NCBI GenBank assembly: GCA_030639305.1
Contig: DAOWCY010000200.1
Location: 1-12,974 of the forward strand
DNA length: 12,974 nucleotides
Direction: 5' to 3'
From: JAGLQA01 sp023135565
Lineage (GTDB): Bacteria; Acidobacteriota; Aminicenantia; UBA2199
Shown here: positions 12,894-12,974 of the stretch, piece after piece
Position numbering within the stretch: the stretch's first letter is position 1
Layout: every line of letters starts with the position of its first letter
Made by a program: the position numbers and the translations under genes
Notes under the pieces: model-generated
Told to the model about the DNA's origin: nothing
Seen by the model: the letters and a program-made list of their open reading frames with translations, nothing else
Databases searched by the model: none

Positions 12894-12974
12894 TCATTTT
12901 CCCCAAAAGTCATTTATATCAATATTTAATAAGCTCAAAATAGTTTCTTGAGTTTGAGTTAAGGAGTCTCGAAA
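12894..12974 (-). CDS. Possible C-terminal end of an upstream gene (partial)
   Basis: A minus-strand frame open from the right edge runs 26 codons to TGA (12894-12896), ending in SLLNIDINDFWGK. The composition looks protein-like, but a frame this short could be chance in AT-rich DNA. No family can be named. If real, it would be the gene upstream of the operon in the same orientation. The rest of 12842-12893 holds only the -35 region and T-rich sequence. Confidence 0.3.
   Translation of the reverse strand, partial: FRDSLTQTQETILSLLNIDINDFWGK

Overview
The window looks like part of a chromosome from an anaerobic, fermentative or syntrophic bacterium. The evidence is good Shine-Dalgarno sites, sigma-70-type promoters, a beta-oxidation/acyl-CoA carboxylase operon, IS remnants and many GC-rich palindromic intergenic repeats. 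Gene content fits Clostridia (for example the Peptococcaceae or Syntrophomonadaceae) or a candidate phylum such as Cloacimonadota. The sequence alone does not settle the lineage.

Left region, 1-1109, is mobile-element debris. The 5' end of an IS3-family (IS150-like) element reads leftward off the window. It has cut an IS110-family transposase gene, leaving only its C-terminal serine-containing domain (119-529). About 500 bp of non-coding, hairpin-rich sequence follow the transposase, and are a candidate site for the guide (bridge/seek) RNA of that element.

Middle region, 1110-5000, holds single genes. There is a Schiff-base aldolase of the 4-hydroxy-2-oxoglutarate aldolase (HOGA1-like) group, a small MNT nucleotidyltransferase without a recognisable HEPN partner, a start-less ORF remnant, an AAA-type P-loop ATPase, and convergent to it a metallophosphoesterase. 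The MNT and ATPase genes look more AT-rich than the right half, as accessory genes often do.

Right region, 5114-12821, is a leftward operon transcribed from about 12830 down. In order it encodes crotonase (enoyl-CoA hydratase), an unusually long 3-hydroxyacyl-CoA dehydrogenase, an SCP2-type thiolase, the carboxyltransferase of a propionyl-CoA-type carboxylase, biotin carboxylase and a separate biotin carrier protein. The metallophosphoesterase could be a seventh gene. The first three enzymes form the hydration, oxidation and thiolysis steps of beta-oxidation (or its reverse). The last three form a complete ATP-dependent biotin acyl-CoA carboxylase. Biotin carboxylase and biotin carrier genes overlap by ATGA.

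Three of the operon's internal spacers (7138-7535, 9102-9192, 10438-10641) are filled with palindromic repeats. These include two copies of an identical 45-nt block, a 247-bp MITE-like element bounded by 11-bp inverted repeats, and a run of eight hairpins in about 185 bp. That run encodes the last residues and stop codon of the dehydrogenase. A related double hairpin lies just upstream of the aldolase promoter at 1144-1180. No tRNA, rRNA or CRISPR array was seen.
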